From Symsagittifera roscoffensis (taxonomy: Eukaryota; Xenacoelomorpha; Acoela; Convolutidae): 64,000 nucleotides of DNA. Of the stretch, positions 1 through 9,833 are shown in pieces (position 1 is the first letter of the stretch; each line of letters begins with the position of its first letter). The translations under genes were made by a program, and so were the position numbers. The notes below the pieces were generated by a model. It worked only from the letters and a program-made list of their open reading frames with translations, was not told where the DNA came from and did no database searches. The stretch spans positions 29,970,833-30,034,832 of the forward strand of contig NC_087062.1 of assembly GCF_963678635.1 (NCBI RefSeq), read 5' to 3'.

Positions 1-1758
1 CAGGTGAAAATTTTTTGAGTGATTGCATTAATGTGGGATATGGAGTAAGAAGATAATATTTATCTTCATCAGGGTTCAGTTGAACTACATTGTGGCTATT
101 TTCTGATCCACATGGGACTGCGGTATCCCAGAAATAGGTTCGTCTTGAAAGTGTGTAAACGAAGTGTACTTTTTTCTTATAAAAGATAGGGATTCTTTTA
201 TAGCATCGTTTATCTTCAAAAACATATAGTGGTGATACTTTTTTGGTACAGGTATAAAACCATAAAATGTTTCCTTCATAATCTAAAAAATTTGATCTAT
301 TTCCTGATAGTAAATATCCTGCGTAGGGTATTTTTAATACTGCTAGTGCAAGTGATTGTAGGATTTGTGTCCTTTCTAATTCGCATAGCTGGTGAAGTGT
401 TTCTAATTCAGATAGTGACATTTCTTGAAAAATTCGGCTAATTGTGTAGTCTAATTTCATATCTAGGTGAATATCATAGTGGATGTTACCGAAATATGTA
501 CTATTCATTAGTGATAGTTCTTGTAAACGTGTGCTTCTAGTGTTATGGGGCTTTAGATGTCCACCAGGTTGATTTTTACTCTTTTGAAAATCAACTGGTA
601 TATATGATGTTCCTTCGTTTATAGGGTGACCTGTGGCGTATGGGTCAATTTTTATTTTTCCAGTGGTCATGTCGAATCCTTTTTCGTATTCAACTAATAT
701 CTCGGAGTATTGTGTTTTGTGAAGTGGATTTCTGTATTTACATGCAAGTTCTGTTTCTTGATATATTTGAAAACGTGTCAATTTATTTTCTATATTGTGT
801 ATGTTTCTAAAATTAGAACTTTGTCTTCGTGATGGGTGGACTTGTTCATATGGAATTGATTGTATGAAATATTTTTCGTGAAATTTTATCATACGAGCGT
901 GTATTTTTGCTACTTGAAATGTTGTACATGTGTCTTCAGGGAACCAAACAATTGTTGCTTGTGTTCGTGTTGTAGGGTCACAATAGCCTTGATCGTTTTA
1001 CAAGGTAATCTCATTCCTTGATAGATCATGGTGTTGTCAGATAAATCGCGTGTGAGTTGTATTTTTTCGAGTTGTATTTTCCAATCGAAAAACATGATTT
1101 CTTGATATCCTTTATTTTTTGTGTCTGCTTTGCAGTTTGATGGGTCATTTATACCAATGTGTGGTATCCAGTGTTTATCGTGTATATCATAAGTTAATCT
1201 TCCGTGTGCGCCGTTGTATGGGTATTTTTCATCTAATTTTATATGTCCTTGATATCTTTCAAGTTCTGCTTGATGTACAGAATCTGAAAAAACTTGGAAA
1301 TATACTAATTTTCTATCTGTGTTTTTATTTCTTGTGATATTGAGTCTTAGTAACTCGTTTTTACAATCTTCGTGATTGAGATGTAAAAGTCGTTCGATAT
1401 TACTCTGGTAGAATGATTCGTGGTCAAGTCGGTTTTTATTTCCATTTGAGACTTGTGAACAATGTACTTTCTTTTCAGAAAATGTTGCTGTGAATTTATA
1501 TCCTATAACTGTTGTTGCTCGGGCTTTTGAATAAAGTGTCGCTATTACATTTGTTGTTTCTATGGCTTGTGGTTCTGTTTCGCATTGTGATACTTGATTT
1601 ATTGCATATTTGTGTAATGTTTTTTGTTCGTTTTCTTCACAATCGTAATGTGTTACTAATAAATCTTGGGGTCCTGTGCGGGGGGAAGGGTTTATGTTTT
1701 CATTTGAGGTTATTAGAAAAAGGAGTTGGAGAAAAATTAAAATTTTTAGAATATACAT
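1..1758 (-). pseudogene. env: Env-like glycoprotein, frameshifted and cut by the window edge
   Basis: Starts with a clear signal peptide (Met at 1758, hydrophobic to about residue 17), then a Cys-containing ectodomain with a YDC motif at residues 38-40 and regularly spaced cysteines and NxT/S sites. The first frame reads to a stop at 910-912. From about 980 downward the protein-like sequence continues in another frame to position 1, where a Cys-rich part with a CYKRIP motif lies near 140-200. No furin site followed by a fusion peptide of the baculovirus-F type was seen. The spacing of the YDC motif and the late Cys-Tyr-x-x-(I/P) block recalls glycoproteins of chuvirus-like negative-strand RNA viruses that have been captured by insect LTR elements. 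This is from memory and untested. The transmembrane anchor would lie left of the window. Confidence 0.6.
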
Positions 1759-3080
1759 TTGTATGACAATCCTGAGTATGGGTTGTAAAATGTGATGTAA
1801 CCAATTGTCTTTTTGGTATATCTGTCGTATTTGTATATCACTTCAGTTGTTATAAACGGTGGTGGTAGGGATTGAGCTGTTATATTTGGTGGATTTAATG
1901 GATAGGGATGTTGAGTAATGTTGTTTAATTTAACCGTGATTTCAAATTTTAATTGTAGACTATTTTGTTGGAGTATTTGGATGTTATGAGCACGAATGTC
2001 TTCGTGAATGTCTTGTCTATATTGTAGTCTATTTAGTGCCCAACTGTGGAGTCGGTTACTTTCTAGGTGTTGTCCAAATAATGGTGGAGGTGCTGTGAAT
2101 GTATTCCAGTCTAGTCTTAAAGGAATATTTGTTGATGATTGTTCTCGACATCTAGCGTCGAGGTTATTTGGGAAATTTAAGTTAAAAGGTGGTGGTGAAA
2201 TCTGGCTTATTGAGGGTATTGATGGTAGTGATAATGTTTCTGGTAGTGATGGGGATGTTGTTGTATCCGTAGAAATGTCTATTGGGTCATTGATTAAATT
2301 TGGTTCACCTTGTGTGAATGAATGTGTTGTCCAGTATGGTAGTCGTGATGTTTGGTTTGTAGGGTTAAAGGGATTTTCACGTACTTGTTCAGATGTTGGT
2401 GTTGAACCTAAGTAATCTGATGGTAGGCTTGAGGTGCTACGTTGTGAAAGAAGCGTAGGGGTTTCTGGTAATATACCAATGGGGTTTTCTGGTGTACTTT
2501 GTGATGGGGATTGAGGTATATCAAAATGAACTCGGGGAGTTTGAAAATTTCTGTTTCGTCGAGGGTGTATAATTTGTCTATTTATTTCGACTGTATTTTG
2601 GTTTTGACTAGGATTTCTTATTCTACTTAATTCTTGTGGTAGTGTTGGGTATAAGTTATATGTTGGTTCGCTTAGAGGTGCTTGTCGTTGAACTGGTTCT
2701 AGTGGTTCTGATAAGCGAGCGTGTCGTTCTTCAAAGGTATATGGGTTATCTTGAGAAGAAATTCGTGTAGATGTTTGGGGGTTTTGGGTAGTTGAAAGTG
2801 GTGTCGGGTTTTCCTGGGATGATGTCGGTGAAGACTGACTATGTGATTGTTGGTTAGCAATTTTTGATGGTTTTTGATCTATTCTTTTAGTGGAAAAATT
2901 TATGTTTTTTTTATTGTAATATTCTTCTAGAAAAAGTATTAGGAGGATTGTTGCTAGGGCGAATGTGATAATTGCTTTCTTTATACATTTGCATATTGTC
3001 AAGATGAGGGATGATAGAAATGTTATAAAAATTACAAATAGTAAAAAAATATCTGTTCTACTAAAAATGGTTCGTATCAT
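1746..3080 (-). CDS. 444-aa membrane-anchored Pro/Ser/Thr-rich ORF, cassette 2
   Basis: Intact. Residues about 8-28 and 34-52 are two hydrophobic segments separated by a short Cys/Lys turn (CKCIKK). Residues about 65-320 are rich in Ser, Pro, Thr, Gln and Asn, with many SQ, TP and SP pairs, the look of an extended, possibly O-glycosylated or phosphorylated stalk. Residues about 320-444 look folded, with LHSWALNRLQYRQDIHEDI, a beta-like LQLKFEITVKLNNI and a closing aromatic stretch. I recognise no family. It starts inside the stop of the 76-aa ORF and ends 13 nt inside the Env-like ORF, so all three were probably expressed from one message. It could be an extra glycoprotein or a leader segment of Env. 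Confidence 0.6.
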   Translation of the reverse strand: MIRTIFSRTDIFLLFVIFITFLSSLILTICKCIKKAIITFALATILLILFLEEYYNKKNINFSTKRIDQKPSKIANQQSHSQSSPTSSQENPTPLSTTQNPQTSTRISSQDNPYTFEERHARLSEPLEPVQRQAPLSEPTYNLYPTLPQELSRIRNPSQNQNTVEINRQIIHPRRNRNFQTPRVHFDIPQSPSQSTPENPIGILPETPTLLSQRSTSSLPSDYLGSTPTSEQVRENPFNPTNQTSRLPYWTTHSFTQGEPNLINDPIDISTDTTTSPSLPETLSLPSIPSISQISPPPFNLNFPNNLDARCREQSSTNIPLRLDWNTFTAPPPLFGQHLESNRLHSWALNRLQYRQDIHEDIRAHNIQILQQNSLQLKFEITVKLNNITQHPYPLNPPNITAQSLPPPFITTEVIYKYDRYTKKTIGYITFYNPYSGLSYKCIF

Positions 3081-3307
3081 TTAGATAAGTTTTGTGAATC
3101 GTACCTGTGGATATAGTCAATAGCTTTTGAAAGCTGGAGGTATAGTTCAAATATAGAATAGAAAATTAAAAAAATATTGCAAAAAATGATTAAGATTATT
3201 AGAAAAGATTCAAAGGTATCAAAAAGAAATATGATGAAAGGTTTAAATATTGTGAAAAAGTTTGCGAGAATGTTTAGAATTATGGTAACTGGTCGAGAGA
3301 AGAGCAT
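3077..3307 (-). CDS. 76-aa hydrophobic ORF, retroelement downstream cassette 1
   Basis: The product is almost entirely Ile, Leu, Phe and Val from residue 7 to about 58, enough for two membrane-spanning helices, followed by a short polar tail (IHRYDSQNLSK). No family recognised. Its TGA overlaps the ATG of the next ORF (ATGA arrangement, 3077-3080), a layout typical of termination-reinitiation. Viroporin-like small membrane proteins occur in this position in some viruses, but that is only analogy. A chance ORF is possible given the T-rich sequence, though the precise overlap makes it less likely. Confidence 0.4.
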   Translation of the reverse strand: MLFSRPVTIILNILANFFTIFKPFIIFLFDTFESFLIILIIFCNIFLIFYSIFELYLQLSKAIDYIHRYDSQNLSK

Positions 3308-3900
3308 TTAAGAAATGGCTTCTCGATCGAATATTTTTTGTTGTTTGAGGCAATTTTCAAGTGTGGTCGAATTATTTATTGGTTTTTTGACAAGTGGGTC
3401 AAGTTTTGTGAAAAATTGTTGGGGGCAAATTTTATGGTGAGCGGGAGGTCTTCTTTGTCTTTATTTTCATTTGTCAAATGATCTGGGGTATTTTTGAGAT
3501 TTTTATACTTTAGGCTAATTAAAATTGTCGTTCTTTTACTTTAGGCTAATTTAACATATTTGTTTGGGGGGTATTTGAGGTCTGAGTTGGGGAAATATTG
3601 TTGATCTTTGGTTTATTAGATAAGGGAGGGTTATGATATTATGGTGATATTTATTTTAATTGTCAAGTTGAAATGGTTTGCTTATTTTTGACCTGGAGGT
3701 TGTGAAGTTATAGTTATAGATATGCCTGGAGTTTAATATCTTTCGTCTAGTTGGTTTGTGTTAGAGTTATAGGAGGTGACGGATTGGATGAATCCTATTG
3801 GCTAATTATGAACTAGAATCATTGCGTATTTGTCAGCATGTTATTTTGAAAAATGAAAGTTCAAAATATTTCAGAGGTGCAAAAATTATTAAATCTAAAT
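3308..3900 (-). other. Retroelement spacer between integrase and the downstream cassette
   Basis: About 590 bases with no open frame of note. The short string CTTTAGGCTAATT occurs twice, near 3509 and 3539. A splice acceptor for a subgenomic message of the downstream ORFs would be expected here, but none can be chosen with confidence. Confidence 0.4.
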
Positions 3901-5424
3901 TTAAAGCTGTTTTTGAAATTCGACTTTCTTTAAAATTTTTGATTGTGGAATGAATGTTTTATAGTTTTTACGTGGTTGATTTCTAAGTCGTGATGACTCT
4001 CTATGTTCTGATTTGTCGATTTGTTCTTGAGGTATTATTTTTTCTATCATTTTTCTATTTTTTCTTTCTTTTTGTGGTGTATTTTGATCTAGCTTTTTTG
4101 TATTGTTTTTTGTTGTAGTTGATTTTTTATTTTGGTTTTCGAGGTGAATGTCATGTTGTTCCTTTGTTTTATTTTCCGTATGTGGATAATTTTGAATAAC
4201 TTTTAAACCTGTGAAAGAATATAATTGAGTTATTTCGCGTAGTGCGTACTCTTTTGGGTAATAAGGTAATAGGTTGTTTCGGTGTTGAACAATTTCTTTT
4301 TTGTCTGAGTCGGTAATTTTATATGTGACATCAGTGGGTTTGGCAATTATTTGGTATGGTCCTTTACAAAGGGGTTGTAGTTTTTTAGAGATTCCTTTTT
4401 GAGTGTTAAAATTGGGTATTAAAACAAATGTTCCAATTTTTAAATCGGAGGCTGGTGTAAAGCGTGAATTTATTTGTTTATTAATGTTTTGTCTTTGTAA
4501 CAACTTTTTTGTTACTTTTTGGTAAATTTCATTGTGTTTTTTATCTCTATTTAAAATCCATTCGGTGTGTGTACCGGAGGCTAATTTAAGAACTTGTGGG
4601 CGATGAAAATGATCTTCATCGTGTGTATGTAAAGGTAAGTTGTAACAAATTGATTCTTTATTCGGTTGACAATAACTTTGTGCATTTTTATGAGAGTTTG
4701 CTGTAAACATAATCGGTTTGCGTGGCTTTTGATTAAAAACCATTTCATATGGTGACATTCCTAGAGTTGTCGTGATTTGTGAATTGTATGCTAAGGGAAA
4801 TAGTTTTACATCTGCTGACCATTCGGTATATCTTGTGTCATTTCCATTGATGATACATCTAAGATATTCTTGTAGTGAACGGTTCATACCTTCGACTAAG
4901 CCGTTTGTCCAAGGTGCATGAGATGTACGTGGTTTGTGTTTGATGTTATATAAATGACATAATGTGATGATTTCGTTATTTATGAATTCTGTACCGTTGT
5001 CTGTAACTAAAATTTCTGGTAGTCCGAATTTGGCTATCCAGTGTTCATAGAGTGTTGTGTAAGCGTAATAAGCGTTACAATGTGGTACTGGGTTAAGTGC
5101 TACATAATGTGTAAACGCGTCAACAATTACCATAATGTAGGAGTTTCCTTCGGATGAGGGTGAAATTGGTCCTTTTGTATCAAATGAAATACGGTGGTTA
5201 AAGTACAAACTTTGTCCTTTAAAATCTTGTTTTTGTGCTATTTGTTTTTGATTTGGATAAGGTTTATTTAGCTGACATACTATACAATCATTGCATAGTA
5301 CTTTTATCCAAATTGGTGCATTTGGAAAATAAAAGTTTTCTATGAAATTTGAATATGTTTTCTCTGATCCAGAGTGTCCTTTAATGTTTTGTGTATGCGA
5401 AATATTAAAAGCTATAAGAATCAT
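3901..5424 (-). pseudogene. pol: Pol: integrase with zinc-binding and GPY/F domains
   Basis: The N-terminal HHCC zinc site is visible (His10, His17, Cys47, Cys50). The catalytic triad is FDTKGP (Asp82), TDNGTEF (Asp142) and GLVEGMNRSL (Glu178), with 35 residues between the second Asp and Glu as in retroviral integrases. A GPY/F-type domain lies near residues 330-365 (LCKGPYQIIAK), followed by a Lys/Gln/Asn-rich basic tail of about 100 residues with no chromodomain I can see. The enzyme inserts cDNA into the host genome. The frame is open upstream of this Met to about 5580, so the true N-terminus is fused to RNase H. This segment itself is unbroken. Confidence 0.92.
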
Positions 5425-5575
5425 ACTTAGAGGGAGACAGGGAACTGTTGATTCATTTAATTTGTATTCTAGAAGGTCTGTGTTTTCGTTAATTGTTGTA
5501 TTATTGAATTTTCGAAAATATCGGAGGAGTGTTTTATTTCCTAAAATAGTTGTATCTGCCTTGACGGGTTTAGTT

Positions 5576-6640
5576 TTATATTTGTGCCATGATTTTAGTT
5601 ACTGGGTCAAGATTTTGATATTGTTTCAAAGTATTAATTGTAATTTTATCTGTTGGGGGGAGAAAATTGTTTTCTATTTCCAATTTAGATAAAGGAATTG
5701 TATCAAGTGGGTCATGGAGGTCAAATACTTGATTTATTGTGTATTTTAAATCGTTTGTTTGTGGTCCTGATAAATTTATTTTATCAGTTAGGTTTTCTTT
5801 TTCAATTAATGGAAAAAGGTCTTTTTTATGCGAGTGTTGTTTTACTCTTTTTTGTTGGGTGTTATTTTTTATCCACTGTGAGTATGGAATTGGTTTGAAA
5901 GTTGATGTTCCAAGTAGATCAACTTCGTAGTGATTATTTTGGCAATCTAAATAGAGTGGGAAGTGTTGTAGATTGTTTATCTGTGATTGTTCAACGTCAG
6001 TTTTTACTGCATATTTGCATTCTAGTCGGGGTGATGTTTCGTTTTCTGCAAGGTAGAATTTTATATTTTTAGGTATTTCAACTGTAGTTTTACGTGTAAG
6101 TAATTCAGGTGGTGTATTTCGACTTAATGTGTCTGGTAATGCAAGATTTTTTCCTGCTGTCCAAACTATATGTAAGTTTGGGAATTTCATTAGAATTAGT
6201 TGAAATCTATAAACTCGGTGATTTGGATTAGATTTTTGTGTAAAGAGAAAGATGATTGGTTTGTGATCTGTGAAAAGAACTGTTGGATCTTTTGATCCAA
6301 GTATCAGAAATTCATATTCTGTTAGTGTATATATTATAGCTGTACACTCTCTCATTAGAGTTGAGAGTCGTAGCTCTGCTTGAGTGAATAATCGAGAATT
6401 TGCTGATATAAGATTCATTTTGTTTGTGCCATTGTGTGATTGTAATAATGCTGCGCCGATGCCAAAATTCGAAGCATCGCACATTGCATAGAATGGTTGA
6501 TTTGGATCTGGAATTGTATTCGAAATTTGTTCAGTTAGGAGTTTTTTAATTTCTTCAAATCGTGCTTGATGTTCTGTGTTCCATTCAAAATTATTTTGTT
6601 GTCTAAGTATATTATAAAATGGTCTTAGGTATAATTGCAT
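5576..6640 (-). pseudogene. pol: Pol: RT connection and RNase H
   Basis: Begins with the thumb/connection (RPFYNILRQ) and shows the RNase H signature YAMCDASNFGIGAALLQ (catalytic Asp at residue 55), a following MRECTAIIYTL (Glu) and VLFTDHKPI (Asp), then DTLSR. This is the Gypsy-type RNase H that removes RNA from the hybrid. The last ~130 residues are a linker toward integrase with no recognised domain. It is one base out of frame with RT (break near 6650). It is also out of frame with integrase: coding sequence continues in the next frame after about 5580, so the stop at 5576 is a frameshift product. Confidence 0.88.
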
Positions 6641-6666
6641 TTTATAGACATATTTACTTCAAAAAT

Positions 6667-7455
6667 TTAACATTCCATTTTGTTTGTTGGTGGTTGGAGT
6701 TTTTGAATAGCATCAATGCGTGATTTTAATGGGGTGATTGTTTTTCTTTCTATATTATGTCCTAAGAATTTTACTCGTGTTAAAAAGAAGTGTGATTTAT
6801 CGGGGGCGGCCTTCAGATTTTCGTTCTGAAGTATTTTGTGATAATGTTCTAAAACTTTAAACATTTCTTCTTTTGTCTGTGATTGCATAAAAACATCGTC
6901 TAGATAAGTGATTGCGTTTTTCTTGAGTATTAGTGGTCTAAAAATTTTGCTCATAAAAGCTGAAAATGCTGCTGGTCCTATGGATATTCCATAGAATAGG
7001 CGGTTGAATTCATATTGCTGATTTCCAATAACAAATTGTGTTAAGCGTCGCGATTGTTCATCTAGTGGCATTTCATTATATGCACTATTCATATCTGCGG
7101 TTGTAAAGTATTTTCCGTTTATTTTTGTTAAAATAACTTGTATTGGTTCAATAGGCCAATTGCATTTTGATTCGTCTATTAGTGAATTAAGATATCTAGC
7201 GTCTAGAACTATTTTTAATGATTATCCTTTTGCTAGGATGATAACAGGGTTGATAAATGTGTTACCTTTTGGTTGTTCTTCTTTGTTTACCGGTGAGATT
7301 ATATTGTATTGTTCTAAAATATCGAGTAATCTGTTCACTTTATCGTGTAAATGAATTGGTACTTTATTTGCTCTTTGTTTTTTGAAAACTGCGTCAGGTT
7401 TTAATGGGAGATGTAGTGATGAACTGATTTTGCCAACATCAAATTTAGATGTTGC
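6667..7455 (-). pseudogene. pol: Pol: reverse transcriptase fingers and palm
   Basis: Same frame as the protease. Segments in order: a DVGKI/KPDA-type N-terminus near 7400, a VIILAKG and VLDAR fingers motif near 7200, LFYGISIGPAAF in the palm, and the catalytic YLDD box (residues 63-66 from the Met at 7092), then FLGHNI. These are the standard Ty3/Gypsy RT blocks; the product makes cDNA from element RNA. TAA at 7222-7224 falls between the two fingers motifs and is an isolated nonsense codon. The frame ends at TAA 6667-6669, where a short deletion has removed most of the conserved FLG-x-x-NYYR segment before the next frame begins. Confidence 0.9.
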
Positions 7456-8754
7456 TTAGACTGATGAATATTTTATTAGCTGTTTGGCTAATTTATCAAA
7501 TTCGTCTTGTGTTATTTGTGAATGTTGAAAGTTAAACATTGTTAAAAACTTCTGTTGAGTCTCTGGGTAGTTACTTATGTTGAATGTAGGTTTGAAATAT
7601 GGAGTTTTTGTGAAATAATCTGTATTTCTTTTTTCATTACTTATTATATTATTTATAGATAATTCTTCATTAAGAATTGTAGATTGACAAATATCTAATA
7701 ATTGGAGTATATTATTTACGCGATATGCTTTTTCATGTATTGGTGATATCGTAGCGTTGGTTTCGCAATAGCCTAAAAGTCCTAAAGGTAACGTTACTTG
7801 ATAGGGTGTATTGTTGTATACATGTAGAGAAATAATATCTGAATTCGAGTTTTTCAAATATTTTATGGATGAAATTGTGATTTTGAAAAACTTATGGATA
7901 GGTTTGAATTCAAAATCTGACATATAGAGTTGTTGTTTGTTTTGTTTTTTATCATATTGGTGAACTTGTTTTATTGAAAAATTATATATGTTTCCTGATA
8001 GTGGTTTCAGGTGTTTTCTTTGTTGATTATATATCGGATAAAATTTTGAAAAGAATGGTGGTTGTTTATTTAATCTTTGAAAAAATGTTAGGGATGTGTC
8101 TTTTGTTTTTGTGTATTTATCTTTGATTAGTATTTTACTATTCAAAATGTTGATGGTTGGTATATATTTAGAGATAAATGGTATTCCAATGATATTGTGT
8201 TTAATATCAGTGATATGGAATATTTGTTTAAATGGCTTATTTAAAATTTTATTTTGTTCTATTGTTCTTGTGGGGAGAAGAAATAATTGAATTTTTCCAT
8301 AGTTTACTAATGTTGATCCTTGTGCTGTTGCTAGTTTACTGGATGTTTCAAGGGGCGTTAGCTTTGGGTGTAGTGATTTTATCTCATTCCATGTGGGAAT
8401 GTTTATTATGTTTGATTCTGCTCCTGAATCAATTAAAAAATCAATTTCAAGATCTGGTGGTTGAAATTCTTTGCTTCTTGGACTTTCTAAAAGAAATGGT
8501 ATTGTCCAAATTTTTTCTTTGGGTTGTTCTTTTTGTATATTTTGATAGATGTGATTTGTATTCAAGCATTTTGTTTTATTATTTTCATTGGATTGATTTG
8601 TAGTGTTGATTTCGTTAGTTTCTTGTGTTGTTTGTGTGGAATGGATGGGTTCAATATAATAATTGTGAAGGAGTTCTAATTGATTTTCGTATATATGTGA
8701 TGAAAAAGGCTGTTCATATATAATAGGTTCGTAGTCATTCTCGATTGCTATCAT
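7456..8754 (-). pseudogene. pol: Pol: aspartic protease region
   Basis: The protein contains LIDSGAESNII (residues 108-118), the catalytic Asp-Ser-Gly motif of retropepsins, followed about 80 residues later by an IIGIPFI stretch matching the second conserved hydrophobic motif. The enzyme cuts the Gag-Pol precursor in the particle. The frame is open upstream of this Met to about 9105, through Gln/Asn/Ser-rich sequence that continues the nucleocapsid tail, so gag and pol may have been one frame or linked by a -1 shift. The C-terminal half is a linker with no domain I recognise. The TAA at 7456-7458 is in frame with the RT that follows, so it is a nonsense mutation, not the end of pol. Confidence 0.85.
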
Positions 8755-8816
8755 ATTTATGGAGGTAGTGTTTTCTGTATCACTTTCTGAATCTGATGAT
8801 TCACAGTTTATTTGAT

Positions 8817-9833
8817 TTAGTTGTAGTTCATTATTTCCTGTGTCATCAATACCTGAGGGGTCTGATGTCGTTTCTGGGTTTGATTGTACTTGATTAATAT
8901 TTCTTTGATGTTTAGGTGTACTACTTCTGTGGCGGTTGTTAGAATTATTATAATGGTTATTATTCCTGTGTGGTGATTGGGAATAATTTCTATAACGATT
9001 ATTATAACTTGAATGTCGATTTTGTGAATTATTTCGTGATCTGTTTTGATAATTATTGTTTGGTCTGTTATAGTTTGATCTATTATATGAGTTATTCGAT
9101 CGATTGATCGATTGTTCGGGTAATTCTGGTTTCGGTTGTTTGAATAACTTCTATTCCGATTATTGGAGTAGTTTCTATTTCTATTGTATGATGAGTTTCG
9201 TGATTGATTGTTTGGATAGTAATTATTTCTTGATTGGGAATTAGATCTAGAAACAAATTGTGTTGTATTTGAATTTGATCTGGAGTAGTTATTTCGACTA
9301 TTTGGTCTATTGTAATGATTTTGCGATGAATTTTGTGTATTTCTTCGTTCTGGTGATCTTCCTCTATAACTTGAGTTATATGGTGATTGATTTCTCGTGT
9401 AGTTGGTATTGTTCGGTAGTGGTTTTCCTGAACTGTTGTTGCTATATACATTTTTGTTCGGTAGATTTTGATCTTTTTTCATGTACTGATAGAATGATTT
9501 ATTTGGTTCCTTATATTTTTGAGGTTTGTTTTGATTGTCCTGTTGTTTTTGTCTACATTCAGAAATACTATGTCCGTATCGTCGGCAATAATTACACCAT
9601 TTTTTGAAAGATGGTTTGCCTTTAAAGTTTGGGTGTTTTTCATAAATATTGAGTATTTCAGTGATTTTTTCAACGAGGTCTGTGTCTGAATCCTGTATAT
9701 TATTGATATTTGTGGTATTTGTTTCAATTCGGTTAACATATTGTGATTTCAGATTTTCTGTTTCTTCAAGTTTCATTGTGATTTCTGCTTGCTCTAGTTT
9801 GTCTACTAGTTTTCGAAAATCTAAATCGGGCTC
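8817..9833 (-). pseudogene. gag: Gag nucleocapsid part with CCHC zinc knuckle, frameshifted at its end
   Basis: Continues gag in the same frame after the TGA at 9834. A charged helical stretch is followed by a CCHC knuckle (Cys-x2-Cys-x4-His-x4-Cys, CNYCRRYGHSISEC, residues 61-74 counted from the Met at 9776), the usual RNA-packaging motif. Next comes a long Arg/Asn/Ser/Tyr-rich tail of NNRNRxYS-type repeats. At about 9105 the low-complexity character leaves this frame and continues in the protease frame. The switch coincides with a short tandem ATCGATTG repeat, which suggests slippage. The remaining residues of this frame to 8817 are therefore probably out-of-frame readthrough. Confidence 0.8.

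Noticed and set aside
2008-2415. 135-aa plus-strand ORF
   Set aside because: Antisense shadow of the 444-aa ORF with no domain.
9092-9451. 119-aa minus-strand ORF within the nucleocapsid region
   Set aside because: Shadow frame of the Arg/Asn-rich repeats, composed of Ile/Thr/His translations of the same codons.
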